From Rhodococcus sp. HNM0563 (GTDB lineage: Bacteria; Actinomycetota; Actinomycetes; Mycobacteriales; Mycobacteriaceae), in the NCBI RefSeq assembly GCF_012726195.1, contig NZ_JAASAF010000014.1, positions 1 through 64,000 on the forward strand: a DNA stretch of 64,000 bases. Direction: 5' to 3'. The notes under the pieces were generated by a model. It was given only the letters and a program-made list of their open reading frames with translations, was not told the DNA's origin and searched no databases. The position numbers and the translations under genes are program-made. This document shows, piece after piece, positions 44,016-53,086 of the stretch. Every line of letters begins with the position of its first letter. Positions within the stretch are counted from its first letter, which is position 1.

Positions 44016-46286
44016 ATGGACACCTTCTTGACCTTCACAGTTCTGGGATTGGTGCTCGGATCGGTATATGCGATCGCAGCATCGGGCCTTGTTCTCACCT
44101 ACAACACATCGGGCATCTTCAACTTCGCACACGGCGCGCAGGCGATGCTCGGGGCCTTCGCCTATTGGCAGTTCAAAGTCGGCTGGGGCCTGCCCACTCC
44201 CGTGGCGCTACTCATCGTGCTCGGCCTCCTCGGCCCGCTCATGGGCCTGTTCCTCTACACGGTCATCATGCGCGGAATGCGTGACACGGCCGAGGTGACG
44301 AAGATCGTCGTCACCGTCTCGATCCTTCTCGGCATGGTCTCGATCTCGCACTGGTTCTGGCATCCGGAAGAACCGCGCACCATGGCGATGTTCTTCGGTG
44401 ACCAGAGCGGAATCGAGATCCTCGGCGTCGGCATCCGCTACCACGAACTGATCTGCATCGGCGTCGCAATTCTCATTGCAGTGGGCCTGCGCATCATGTT
44501 CACCCGCACCCGTACGGGCGTGGCGATGCGCGGCGTCGTCGACGATCCGGATCTGCTGCGGCTCAACGGACACGACCCGGATCGTCTCGCTGCGCTGTCG
44601 TGGGTGATGGGATCGACGCTCGCGGTGCTCGCCGGTATCCTGATCACCCCCATCAATGGCGGCACGCTCGAAGCCAACATGCTGACGTTGCTCGTCATCG
44701 ACGCTTTCGCCGCAGCGATGTTCGGCCGCCTGCGCAGTATTCCTCGGACGTTCGCCGGAGCGATCTTTCTGGGTCTGGCGGCCACCTACGTACTCGCGTA
44801 CTTCCCGACCTCCTGGAACTGGACGTCGAATTTCCGTGTATCACTGCCGATGATCGCGCTGTTCGTAGTGCTGATCGTGCTGCCTCAGGATCGTCTGCGC
44901 GGTGCGGTCACCCGAACCCGCGAGCGCTACCACGTGCCGTCGGTACGCAAGGCGGTGGCGTGGGCAGTGGCGCTGGTGATCATCGTCTACGCGATCCGCC
45001 TGCTCATGGTGACTTCGGCGGTGACGACGATGACGATCGGCATGACATTCGCGATCATCGCGCTGTCGTTGACGCTTCTCACCGGATACGCAGGCGAGAT
45101 GAACCTCGCGCCGGTGTCGTTCGGTGCGATCTCCACGATCGTTGCGTTCCACTTCGGTATATCGGGTGCCGGACTTGCTGCCCACCTCAATTTGTGGGGC
45201 GTGGCGCTCGGCGTCGCCGCGGCCGCGGTGATCGGTGGTTTGATCGCGTTGCCTGCGCTGCGACTCCGCGGCCTGTATCTGGCATTGGCGACGATGGCGT
45301 TCGGCGTGTTCCTGTCGAACATGGTGCTGCGCGACACCACCCAGCGTGAACTCTTCGGTGTCCAGTTCTCGATCTTCACCGACGGCAACATCGCGATCCC
45401 GCCATTGAAGGTCGGACCACTCGATCTGCGCAACGAGACCGTGTTCCTCATGACCATGACGGTCCTTTTTGCAGTACTCGGCGTGGGCGTGATCGCCCTG
45501 CGCAACAGTGGCTACGGCCGGCGTTTGGCCGCGATGAAGGACAGCCCTGCGGCGTCCGCGATGCTCGGGCAGAGCCTCGTCCGGCTCAAACTCGGCGTCT
45601 TCGCGTTGTCGTCCGGTATCGCCGGTCTCGGCGGACTCTTCATGGCGAGCGCGATGGGGTCGGTGTCGAACGAAAGCTTCTCGATCATGGTGAGCCTGTC
45701 ATTGTTGATGCTCACCGTCGTGGCGGGCATCGGCTACGTCTCGGGTGCCTTGTTCGGCGGCCTGATGTCGGGTATCGGCTTTGCGGTCATCATGACCACG
45801 TTCGCGAACCTCGCGACGGCGCAGCCCGGGCACGCCGATATGTGGACGCTCTTCGGCAATATCGCGGCGGTGAGCCCGGCGCTGATCGGTATCGGCGTTG
45901 CGCTCAACCCCAGCGGTAGTGTGCACCAGGTGATCGAGGGTTACCGCACCCTCGCGAACGCGAAGCCGGTACTGGCCGGTGGCGCGGTCGTGGTCCTGGT
46001 GTCGTATCTCCTTGCGCTCGTCGGTGTGTTGGACAACTGGTGGTTTGCGTCGATCACCATCGCGACGGTGTTCATGCTCCCCGTCGTCGGACAATGGCTG
46101 ATGCCCGAGGCCGTGCTCGGAGCAGAGGAAGCGAAGCGCCGTGAGCCGCTGGTGCCGGAGCGTGTGGGTGTGGACGAGCCCTACAGCGAGCAGGTGCGCG
46201 ACGAGATCGACCGCGAACTCGGCATAGCGGAGTACCTGTCGACGCCTCCCGCACGGAGCGATAAGGAGCTGGTCACCAATGGCTGA
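44016..46286 (+). CDS. fused LivH-LivM permease of a branched-chain amino-acid-type ABC importer
   Basis: 756 aa joining both permease subunits. Residues 1 to about 300 are LivH-like (YAIAASGLVLTYNTSGIFNFAHGA). A hydrophilic linker near 300-320 is followed by a LivM-like half (TLLTGYAGEMNLAPVSFGAIS, ALRLRGLYLALATMAFGVFL) to about 690. A cytoplasmic tail of about 60 residues ends the protein. Normal LivH and LivM are separate genes. ATG 44016 follows AGAGG. It should assemble with the two ATPases downstream. Confidence 0.87.
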   Translation: MDTFLTFTVLGLVLGSVYAIAASGLVLTYNTSGIFNFAHGAQAMLGAFAYWQFKVGWGLPTPVALLIVLGLLGPLMGLFLYTVIMRGMRDTAEVTKIVVTVSILLGMVSISHWFWHPEEPRTMAMFFGDQSGIEILGVGIRYHELICIGVAILIAVGLRIMFTRTRTGVAMRGVVDDPDLLRLNGHDPDRLAALSWVMGSTLAVLAGILITPINGGTLEANMLTLLVIDAFAAAMFGRLRSIPRTFAGAIFLGLAATYVLAYFPTSWNWTSNFRVSLPMIALFVVLIVLPQDRLRGAVTRTRERYHVPSVRKAVAWAVALVIIVYAIRLLMVTSAVTTMTIGMTFAIIALSLTLLTGYAGEMNLAPVSFGAISTIVAFHFGISGAGLAAHLNLWGVALGVAAAAVIGGLIALPALRLRGLYLALATMAFGVFLSNMVLRDTTQRELFGVQFSIFTDGNIAIPPLKVGPLDLRNETVFLMTMTVLFAVLGVGVIALRNSGYGRRLAAMKDSPAASAMLGQSLVRLKLGVFALSSGIAGLGGLFMASAMGSVSNESFSIMVSLSLLMLTVVAGIGYVSGALFGGLMSGIGFAVIMTTFANLATAQPGHADMWTLFGNIAAVSPALIGIGVALNPSGSVHQVIEGYRTLANAKPVLAGGAVVVLVSYLLALVGVLDNWWFASITIATVFMLPVVGQWLMPEAVLGAEEAKRREPLVPERVGVDEPYSEQVRDEIDRELGIAEYLSTPPARSDKELVTNG

Positions 46287-47022
46287 CACACCGATCCTCG
46301 AAACACGAGGTGTCACTGTTCAATTCGGTGGTCACAAAGCAGTCAAAGATGTGAGCATCCAGATTTCGAATGGGACGATCACCGGACTGATCGGCCCGAA
46401 CGGTGCCGGCAAGACCACGTTGTTCAACACCATCACGGGACTACAGAAGCCGACGGCAGGCAAGGTGTTCCTCGACGGCCGCGACGTCACCTCCGCGCCG
46501 CCGTACAAGCGAGCCAGGCAGGGCCTTGCCCGCACCTTCCAGCGACTCGAACTGTTCGTGTCGCTGTCGGTGCGGGACAACCTGCGCGTGGCAGGCGACA
46601 TCCACAACGCCAACACCCGGGCGCGTATCGATGTGGAATCCGAGACCGACCGGCTTCTCGAGCTCACTGGGCTTGCCGATATTGCAGGCCAAGACGTCTC
46701 AGACATCCCCACCGGACGTGCTCGTGTGGTGGAGGTGGCGCGAGCACTGATGACGTCACCACGGGTTCTGTTGCTCGACGAGCCCGCATCCGGCCAGACG
46801 GAGCAGGAAACAGAGCAGTTCGCCGAACTGCTCACCGGCCTTGCAGAACAAGGGCTTTCGATCTGCCTCGTCGAACACGACATCCCTCTGGTGATGAAGC
46901 TGTGCTCGACGATCCACGTGCTCGACTACGGCGCGATTCTGGCCAGCGGCGACCCGGACGAGATCAAGAACGATCAGGCAGTGATCAACGCGTACATCGG
47001 AACCGAGGAGGAGGCGGTATGA
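46279..47022 (+). CDS. LivG-like ABC transporter ATP-binding protein
   Basis: 247-aa ATPase with Walker A GPNGAGKTT, Q-loop ARTFQRLE, Walker B RVLLLDEP and switch His in LVEHDIPLVM. The signature region reads IPTGRARVVEVARAL, where most LivG proteins have a YGQQR-type motif, so the C-loop is atypical. The D-loop segment SGQTEQE is also unusual. AAGGAG precedes ATG 46279, which overlaps the permease stop by 8 bp. With the LivF-like partner it would form a heterodimeric ATPase. Confidence 0.87.
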   Translation: MADTPILETRGVTVQFGGHKAVKDVSIQISNGTITGLIGPNGAGKTTLFNTITGLQKPTAGKVFLDGRDVTSAPPYKRARQGLARTFQRLELFVSLSVRDNLRVAGDIHNANTRARIDVESETDRLLELTGLADIAGQDVSDIPTGRARVVEVARALMTSPRVLLLDEPASGQTEQETEQFAELLTGLAEQGLSICLVEHDIPLVMKLCSTIHVLDYGAILASGDPDEIKNDQAVINAYIGTEEEAV

Positions 47023-47723
47023 GCACCGAACCGTTGCTCGAACTCGTCGATGTACGAGCGGCGTACGGATCGATCGAGGTTCTCCGCGGCGTCGACATAG
47101 TCGTGGAACCGGGAACTGTCGTCGCGTTGCTCGGGCCCAACGGCGGCGGTAAGACGACGACGCTGAGGGTGTGCTCCGGAATTCATCCGGTGAGTTCGGG
47201 AGAGTTCCGACTGGCCGGAAACGTTGTCAACGGCGCGTCCGCGGCAGAATTGGCACGCCTGGGAGTCTGTTCGATCCCGGAAGGGAGAGGGGTCTTTCCG
47301 AACCTGACGGTGCGGGAGAACCTGTGGATCGCTACCGGAACCGGTGTGGCGCTCCCCGCTCTCGAAGAGGTCGCGTACACCCGATTCCCGATTCTGGGTG
47401 AGCGGCGAAACCAGCTTGCGGGCTCGATGTCGGGTGGCGAGCAGCAGATGCTCGCTTTGTCGCGCGCGTTGGGAACCAATCCGACCGTGCTGCTACTCGA
47501 CGAACTGTCGATGGGTCTTGCCCCTCGAATCGTCTCGCAGATCTACGACATCGTCGGCGAGCTCGCAGCCGAAGGTGTTTCGATTCTCGTCGCGGAGCAG
47601 TTTGCGCGGGCAGTGCTTCCCATCGCGACCAGTGCCGCACTGATGCTGCAGGGTCGAGTGGTTCACACCGGTGATCCGGCGGAGATCGAAGAAGCACTGT
47701 CTACCAGTTATCTAGGAGGATGA
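47019..47723 (+). CDS. LivF-like ABC transporter ATP-binding protein
   Basis: 234-aa ATPase: Walker A GPNGGGKTT, canonical signature SMSGGEQQMLALSRAL, Walker B TVLLLDELS and the LivF-type SIPEGRGVFPNLTVREN Q-loop region. Where the usual switch histidine is expected the sequence reads LVAEQF, as in LivF proteins. GAGGAGG precedes ATG 47019, which overlaps the LivG-like stop by 4 bp. It supplies the canonical signature that its partner lacks. Confidence 0.88.
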   Translation: MSTEPLLELVDVRAAYGSIEVLRGVDIVVEPGTVVALLGPNGGGKTTTLRVCSGIHPVSSGEFRLAGNVVNGASAAELARLGVCSIPEGRGVFPNLTVRENLWIATGTGVALPALEEVAYTRFPILGERRNQLAGSMSGGEQQMLALSRALGTNPTVLLLDELSMGLAPRIVSQIYDIVGELAAEGVSILVAEQFARAVLPIATSAALMLQGRVVHTGDPAEIEEALSTSYLGG

Positions 47724-47725
47724 CC

Positions 47726-48088
47726 ATGACTCTCGTCGACGAACGGCGTGAACAGTTCAAGAAGGATGTTTCGTCGCTGGGTCTTGATTCGGCCGGCGCC
47801 GGATCAGGTGGGGCGAAGAGCAAGTACATCGGCTTGGCGCTGATGATCATCGGTGCGGTGGCCACCTTCATCGTGTACATCGCGTCGCTGACGTTGTCGG
47901 ATTCCCGCGACCTGCTCTCGTACCAGCTGTTGAGCATCGGTTTCGTGACGATCACTTTGATCGGCATGGCGGTGTATCTCGCGGCGGCGGTCACCCGCGT
48001 ACTGAGCCTGTGGCTCGTCCGGCAGCTGCTCGAAAGCAACGCTCAGGCGGAGAGGATGGCAGAGGCGCTCGCGCCCAAGACATCTTGA
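47726..48088 (+). CDS. small two-helix membrane protein at the end of the ABC operon
   Basis: 120 aa. A charged N-terminal segment (about 1-30) is followed by two hydrophobic helices (about 35-58 and 68-92) and a C-terminal amphipathic tail with RQLLESNAQAERMAEAL. I do not recognise a family. TAGGAGGA lies 5 nt before ATG 47726; ATG 47720 overlaps that site and the LivF-like stop, so 47726 is preferred. Coupling to the ATPase genes suggests an accessory or regulatory role in the importer. Confidence 0.75.
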   Translation: MTLVDERREQFKKDVSSLGLDSAGAGSGGAKSKYIGLALMIIGAVATFIVYIASLTLSDSRDLLSYQLLSIGFVTITLIGMAVYLAAAVTRVLSLWLVRQLLESNAQAERMAEALAPKTS

Positions 48089-48108
48089 TGAGGTGACGGC
48101 GATGCCGG

Positions 48109-49287
48109 TCAGCCCGGGTCCTCGACGTGTTCTGCTGGTGGTTCTGCAGCATCGTCGAGGTTCCCGGGCTTTTCGGATCTGTCCAGGTCGGATGTGTCGG
48201 GGTCCGGTTCGGGGGCGTCGGATGAATCGCTGATCAGAGCATCGACCCATCGCGTGGACTGATCGATATCGATGAGCAGGGCCTTCACGAGCAGCGTCAA
48301 CGGCACCGCCAGAAGTGCTCCGAGTGCCCCCAGCACCCACGACCAGAACACCAGCGACAGGAATGTCACTGTCACGCTCAACCCGACGGCGTCTCCCACG
48401 AACTTCGGTTGGATGATCGACTGGATCACGAAGTTGATGACGCTGTAGACCACGATCACCCACAACATGAGTTCCGGTCCGCCTTCGAGCAATGCGAGAA
48501 GCGCGGGAGGAACGAGTCCGATGATGAAGCCGATGTTCGGGATGTAGTTGGTGATGAACGACAGCAGCGCCCAGAGGATGGGAAGTGGCACACCCAGCAG
48601 CCACAGCGCAGCACCGTCGAAGACCGCCACGATGAGACCGAAGACAGTGGAGACGATCAGGTACTTGCGTGTGCCGCCGACGAAAGCAGAGAGCGCGTAG
48701 GAGATGTCGGGACGCATCCGGTCGACGACGCGCATGCGGCGCCCGATGGTAGTGCCATCGATGGCCATGAACAGCAGCAGAGCCATGATGAAGACGACGT
48801 TCGAGACGACTCCGAGGAGTCCTGCCAGCAGGTCGTCGAGCAATCCGACGAGTTTCCCGAGATCGAGACTGCTCAGCGCGCTGGCGATGCGATCGTCGTC
48901 GACTCCGGCATCGCTCAACCGCGCATGTACCCCGTCGAGCAAGTTGTTCATGCTGTCGGTGTACTGCGGCAACTCTGTGGCAAGTTGGGCTGCGGACAGG
49001 AGAAGTGCGCCGATCAAACCGAGCAGGATGGCGTACACGGCTGCCAACGCGGCCAGCATCCCTGCCCAGACGGGAATCCCCCGCCGCGCGGCCCACGTCT
49101 GAATCGGCTGCACCGCAATGGTGAGCATCAACGCCAGGAACAGCGGAGCGAGCAAACCAGATAGCGCCCTTGCCCCGGCAACCGCAACGACGGTGGCTGC
49201 CAGGGCAAGGAGAACGATCAACCCCCGAGGAATCGTCCAGGGCAGCGGTGCCGATTCTGTGTTCACAGGTGTGTATCGGGAGCCCAT
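48109..49287 (-). CDS. AI-2E family transporter (UPF0118)
   Basis: 392 aa with seven or eight predicted helices and the family's long internal loop; FITNYIPNIGFIIGLVPPALLAL is the most conserved AI-2E/PerM block. A hydrophilic C-terminal tail with many Asp/Glu follows. Members export autoinducer-2, Na+ or other solutes; function in actinobacteria is undefined. CAGGAGGA precedes ATG 49287. It converges on the ABC operon, 20 bp apart. Confidence 0.87.
   Translation of the reverse strand: MGSRYTPVNTESAPLPWTIPRGLIVLLALAATVVAVAGARALSGLLAPLFLALMLTIAVQPIQTWAARRGIPVWAGMLAALAAVYAILLGLIGALLLSAAQLATELPQYTDSMNNLLDGVHARLSDAGVDDDRIASALSSLDLGKLVGLLDDLLAGLLGVVSNVVFIMALLLFMAIDGTTIGRRMRVVDRMRPDISYALSAFVGGTRKYLIVSTVFGLIVAVFDGAALWLLGVPLPILWALLSFITNYIPNIGFIIGLVPPALLALLEGGPELMLWVIVVYSVINFVIQSIIQPKFVGDAVGLSVTVTFLSLVFWSWVLGALGALLAVPLTLLVKALLIDIDQSTRWVDALISDSSDAPEPDPDTSDLDRSEKPGNLDDAAEPPAEHVEDPG
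48111..48174 (+). terminator. terminator of the ABC importer operon inside the AI-2E 3-prime end
   Basis: An imperfect stem pairs 48111-48127 with 48153-48170: two blocks of 8 and 7 bp around a 2-nt bulge. A short T4 run follows on the plus strand (48170-48173). It starts 22 bp after the small membrane gene stop and overlaps the final codons of the convergent AI-2E gene. Confidence 0.5.
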
Positions 49288-49313
49288 CCGGATTCCTCCT
49301 GGTCGACGCTGTG

Positions 49314-49802
49314 TTATTCGGCGAAGACTTCGCGCAGGGCTGCTTCCTGATCATGGGAGAGGTTCGTCGAGATCAATTCGGCCTTCTGCCCCTTGAACTC
49401 GTCGTGAACTCGATCGAGGGTCGCGTCGGAGGTCAAGACGAACAGGGCAGACGTGCCCGGAGTGATCTTCTCCTTCAACTGCTTGATGAAGCTGTCGTCG
49501 ATTCCGACATCGGTCAGAGAACCGCTCAGGGCTCCGATCCCAGCTCCGACTGCGGCACCGATGAGAGGAATGAAGAACAGGATGCCGAAGAGCAGTCCCC
49601 AGAAGGCACCGCCCAGAGCGCCGATCCCGGCGAGGTTGTTCAGCTGGCGTGTCTTCGGTTTCTTCGCGCCTTCGGCCCAACTGACCACGGCGGCGTCGTG
49701 CACGGTGATGAGTTCCTGACGCTGCAGGTCTTTCAACGTCTCGACGGCAGTGTCGGCGCCGGTTTCGGTATCGAACTTCCATACGGTCAGGGTTCCGGCC
49801 AT
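49314..49802 (-). CDS. DUF1269 family protein
   Basis: 162 aa with an N-terminal soluble segment (VWKFDTETGADTAVETLKDLQ), a hydrophobic glycine-rich hairpin (GALGGAFWGLLFGILFFIPLIGA) and a C-terminal DUF1269-type segment (GTSALFVLTSDATLDRVHDEF). This resembles general-stress membrane proteins of actinobacteria. GAGGAAA precedes ATG 49802. It lies 26 bp before the AI-2E gene in the same direction and is likely cotranscribed with it. Function unknown. Confidence 0.8.
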   Translation of the reverse strand: MAGTLTVWKFDTETGADTAVETLKDLQRQELITVHDAAVVSWAEGAKKPKTRQLNNLAGIGALGGAFWGLLFGILFFIPLIGAAVGAGIGALSGSLTDVGIDDSFIKQLKEKITPGTSALFVLTSDATLDRVHDEFKGQKAELISTNLSHDQEAALREVFAE

Positions 49803-49906
49803 GGATTTCCTCGATTCGGTGACGTGGTGATGCTGTCGAACTCGACGCTATGGTGCGGCCCGGTTTCGGGTCTTCATACGGCGAGGGTGAGATCCTGCGG
49901 GACTGG

Positions 49907-51622
49907 TCAGTCCGTGTCGGTAATCGGGTCTGCGCCGGCAACGGCGGCACGGACGGTCGGATAGACCGCGATCGGTGTGACCGCGGAATTCGAATGGTCC
50001 AGCACATCACCGAATTGACCGATGTCGCGTGCGATACGTAGCGTGATGCCGTTGCCGGCGAGCGTGTCGCGTAGTTCGAAAAGCATCTGTGCGGCACTGA
50101 CATCGATGAACGGGGACGTCTCCGCATCCAGGACGACGATCCGAGTCTCGGCGGTGCAGCGCGCCTCGATCTGCTGGTGCACGTAGTCGGAGTTCGCGAA
50201 ATAGAGTCCGGACTCGACCCGGACCACGAGAACGTCGGACCTTTCGGCGGCAAGGTCGCTCGACGGGCGTGTTGTGACATCCACCCACCGGTCGCCCTCG
50301 CGGACCAGTGACGCAACGTGCGGTCGGGACGACCGGTACAGCAACAGCAACATCGACACCCCGATGCCGATGACGAGTCCGGGAAGCGTATCGAACAGCA
50401 GCACGCCGAGCATTGCCGCGATCGCCGCAGCGAAATCTTCTCGCGCAGCGACGCCGTAGATGCTGCCCAGCCGGTCGGTCCACACCCGGTAGAGGCGGCG
50501 CAGCGCAGCGAAATCGACCAGTTCGACGACCGCCGCAATCACGATGGCTGCGAGTGCGGCGTCCGGCAGCTGTTCGAACAGCCCGGTGAGGAACAGCAGT
50601 GTCAGGACCACCAGGGCGGCGACCACGAGGCCGCTGACCTGAGTTCGCGCTCCCGCGCCGCCATTGACAGCGGTCTTGGAGAGGCTGCCGTTGACGACCA
50701 TGCCCGAGCTGAAACCGGATCCGAGGTTGGCGGCGCCGAGGCCCAGCAGTTCGCGGTTGGGATCGACGGTGTAGCCGTGCTTGACCGCGTACGTCTTTGC
50801 CGCGCCCAGGCCTTCGGCGAATCCGATCAGCAGAACTCCGACGGCGGGCCCGAGGAGGTCGATGTAGTCGTGGAATCCGAGCCCGTCGGGTATGCCCAGT
50901 GTCGGCAGACCAGAATCGATGTGCCCGACGATGGCCACTCCTTTGTCGTCGAGACCGAAGACTGCTACCGCAAGGATGCCGACGGCCACCGCGACCAGCG
51001 CGCCGGGGATGAGTGGCAGCCATCGTTTGAAACCCAGGACGACGACGAGGCAGAGAGCGCCGACTCCCAGGGTGCGCCACTCGGTGTCGCCGAGACCTCG
51101 GACGACGCCCCACGCCTTGACGAAGAAGTTCCCTTCGGCCGTCTCGATTCCGAAGAGTTTCGGCACCTGCCCGATGATGATCGTCAACGCGAGTCCGACG
51201 ATGAAGCCCTTGAGCACCGGTTCGGAGATGAACGACGCGACGAATCCGAGGCGGGCGAACCCGGCGATCAGACCTACGATTCCGGTGGCAATCGCCAACC
51301 CTGCCGACAACGCGATGAACTTGCCGTCGTCGGCGCCGGCGATCGGAGCGATGATCGCCGCTGACAGTGCTGCGGTGGCCGACATCGGGCCCACGACGAG
51401 ATGCTTCGAACTGCCTGCTGCCGCATACAGAATCAGAGAGGGGATCGCCGCGTACAGGCCTACCACCGGAGGAACCCCCGCGATTGTCGCGTAGGCCAGT
51501 GCCTCCGGGACGAGGACCGCCCAGACCGTCAGGCCGGCGATGACGTCGGGGCGGATCCATGATGTGCGGTAGCCCTGCAGCGATCGGAAGAAGGGCCAGT
51601 AGGTCGTGGTCTGCTGATTCAC
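49907..51622 (-). CDS. SulP family anion transporter with STAS domain
   Basis: 571 aa. About 10-14 helices include VPEALAYATIAGVPPVVGLYA, the SulP hallmark near the N-terminus. A C-terminal STAS domain (about 430-550; IVVLDAETSPFIDVSAAQML) is present. Family members carry sulfate, bicarbonate, oxalate or similar anions. GTG 51622 overlaps the GAP-protein stop by one base (TAGTG), so the two are coupled. Sulfate transport is plausible given the sulfur-related genes nearby, but specificity cannot be read from sequence. Confidence 0.88.
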   Translation of the reverse strand: MNQQTTTYWPFFRSLQGYRTSWIRPDVIAGLTVWAVLVPEALAYATIAGVPPVVGLYAAIPSLILYAAAGSSKHLVVGPMSATAALSAAIIAPIAGADDGKFIALSAGLAIATGIVGLIAGFARLGFVASFISEPVLKGFIVGLALTIIIGQVPKLFGIETAEGNFFVKAWGVVRGLGDTEWRTLGVGALCLVVVLGFKRWLPLIPGALVAVAVGILAVAVFGLDDKGVAIVGHIDSGLPTLGIPDGLGFHDYIDLLGPAVGVLLIGFAEGLGAAKTYAVKHGYTVDPNRELLGLGAANLGSGFSSGMVVNGSLSKTAVNGGAGARTQVSGLVVAALVVLTLLFLTGLFEQLPDAALAAIVIAAVVELVDFAALRRLYRVWTDRLGSIYGVAAREDFAAAIAAMLGVLLFDTLPGLVIGIGVSMLLLLYRSSRPHVASLVREGDRWVDVTTRPSSDLAAERSDVLVVRVESGLYFANSDYVHQQIEARCTAETRIVVLDAETSPFIDVSAAQMLFELRDTLAGNGITLRIARDIGQFGDVLDHSNSAVTPIAVYPTVRAAVAGADPITDTD

Positions 51623-52275
51623 TACAGTCCACCGAGGCCTTTACCGAGGACGACCGCACCCATGATCAGCAGTACGATCGCCATCACCACATGGTTGTTC
51701 GCCTGCAGCCATGTCTTGGTCGCGTCGAGCGCGCTCGCCAACCGTTCCGCTGCCACCGCATAACCGAGGACGGGCACCAGCACCGAGCAGGCGGCCAGCA
51801 CAGTGAAGACCAGCCACACCACTATCGCGTTACCGGAGGACAATCCGGCGGTGCCGATGGCAACACCCGCAGACACGCACAGGAGCAGGTTCTTGGGGTT
51901 GACCGCAGACAGGGCGAGGCCGAGACCGGTGGCCTTGACGAACGTGAACTCGTCGATGGCCTGCATCCACTTGGGAGGTGCGGTGTCGGACCGCGATTGC
52001 CATTGCTTGAATGCGAGGAGTATCAGGAGGAGACCGAGGACCACCTTGACCCAGCCGGTGGTGGCTCCGTCTCCGTCGTCCGGAGTGATCGAACCGGCCA
52101 GGAGAATGACGATTCCGGTGACCGCGAGGATCCCGACCAGCCAGCCGAGACCGAACCCTGCGCTTGTCGTTCGCGCGTTGCGCGACAACAACATCAGGAT
52201 CACGGCAACAATGGGTATCGGTGATATCGCGACACCCACGGCCAAGGGGAGGATATCTCCGATTGCGGCGCCCAT
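51622..52275 (-). CDS. GAP family protein (SfLAP, sulfolipid-1-addressing-like)
   Basis: 217 aa with six predicted helices, matching the GAP/SfLAP family, which includes mycobacterial Sap and peptidolipid-addressing proteins. The first helix block reads AIGDILPLAVGVAISPIPIVAVI, and SAVNPKNLLLCVSAGVAIG is a second family landmark. Family proteins help export or assemble envelope glycolipids in mycobacteria. It is coupled to the SulP gene downstream. Which lipid it handles here is unknown. Confidence 0.82.
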   Translation of the reverse strand: MGAAIGDILPLAVGVAISPIPIVAVILMLLSRNARTTSAGFGLGWLVGILAVTGIVILLAGSITPDDGDGATTGWVKVVLGLLLILLAFKQWQSRSDTAPPKWMQAIDEFTFVKATGLGLALSAVNPKNLLLCVSAGVAIGTAGLSSGNAIVVWLVFTVLAACSVLVPVLGYAVAAERLASALDATKTWLQANNHVVMAIVLLIMGAVVLGKGLGGL

Positions 52276-52331
52276 GGCGGTAAGTCAATCAGCGCTGCGA
52301 CGCGGCCCGGATCGCCTGTATCGGGTGAATC

Positions 52332-52649
52332 TCATCCGAGGAGTTGCTTTTTCGCGGCTGCGAATTCCTCGTCGGACAAGACACCGGCGGTGTGCAGTTC
52401 GCCGAGTTGCTTCAGCTTCGAGACCAGATCGTCGGAGGGGGCGGGCGGTGCAGGAGGAGCCGGGGCAGGATAGTCCTGTGGTGGGGGAGGAGCCTGCTGC
52501 TCTGTGTAGGCCTGCTTCTCGGCTGCGCGCTGCTGACCGCGCCGGTTGATGGCGTTGGACGTAGCGGTAGCTGTGCCCGAGATGACTGCGGTGCGTGCGA
52601 CGGTGCCGAGAAGACCCGGACGACCGACCCGTCCTCTGCGGAAGACCAT
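52332..52649 (-). CDS. SHOCT domain protein
   Basis: 105 aa. A basic, glycine-rich N-terminal segment (FRRGRVGRPGLLG) is followed by a Gln/Ala/Pro-rich linker (about 50-72) and a C-terminal SHOCT motif (LVSKLKQLGELHTAGVLSDEEFAAAK). SHOCT domains are short oligomerisation or targeting modules. It lies 14 bp after the DUF6325 gene in the same operon. AAAGG precedes ATG 52649. I cannot give a molecular function. Confidence 0.8.
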   Translation of the reverse strand: MVFRRGRVGRPGLLGTVARTAVISGTATATSNAINRRGQQRAAEKQAYTEQQAPPPPQDYPAPAPPAPPAPSDDLVSKLKQLGELHTAGVLSDEEFAAAKKQLLG

Positions 52650-52663
52650 GGGATTGCCTTTCT

Positions 52664-53086
52664 CTACGTTGCCGACAATGCGGCCTCGACCGCATCCCTC
52701 GGTACCTGGACATGCAGTTCGACCTCGCCCCCGGCCTTCCGGACCTCGCCGGCCAGTCTGCGTGCCCACGTCTCCTCGTACACGATGACCACTGCCGACG
52801 TGCCGAGCTCCATCGAAGAGCGGACGACGTCGAGGTCTTCATCGCTGACCAGACCGAGCGGGTCGACGGTGAGACCGTCGAGTCCGGTTTCGGAGAGTGG
52901 TTCGTCGATCTCGACCTGGGTGATCGAGCCGTCGTCGTCCTTGGCCAGATAGATGAGATCGAGCACCGTGGCATATCCGCGGTCGACCACTTCGGTGAAC
53001 GCTGCGGTCACAGCTGGATCGATCCGCGTTCCGGGGAACGACAGGACGACCATTTCGACGGGTCCGATGGCGGCTGGCTGCGTCAT
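52664..53086 (-). CDS. DUF6325 family protein
   Basis: 140 aa. IGPVEMVVLSFPGTRIDP opens a DUF6325-type domain, with a ferredoxin-like alternation of beta strands and helices ending in VELHVQVPRDAVEAAL. No transmembrane segment or catalytic motif is visible. ATG 53086 overlaps the GT2 stop by 4 bp, which ties it to the polysaccharide synthase operon. DUF6325 and SHOCT genes often sit together in actinobacteria. Function unknown. Confidence 0.78.
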   Translation of the reverse strand: MTQPAAIGPVEMVVLSFPGTRIDPAVTAAFTEVVDRGYATVLDLIYLAKDDDGSITQVEIDEPLSETGLDGLTVDPLGLVSDEDLDVVRSSMELGTSAVVIVYEETWARRLAGEVRKAGGEVELHVQVPRDAVEAALSAT

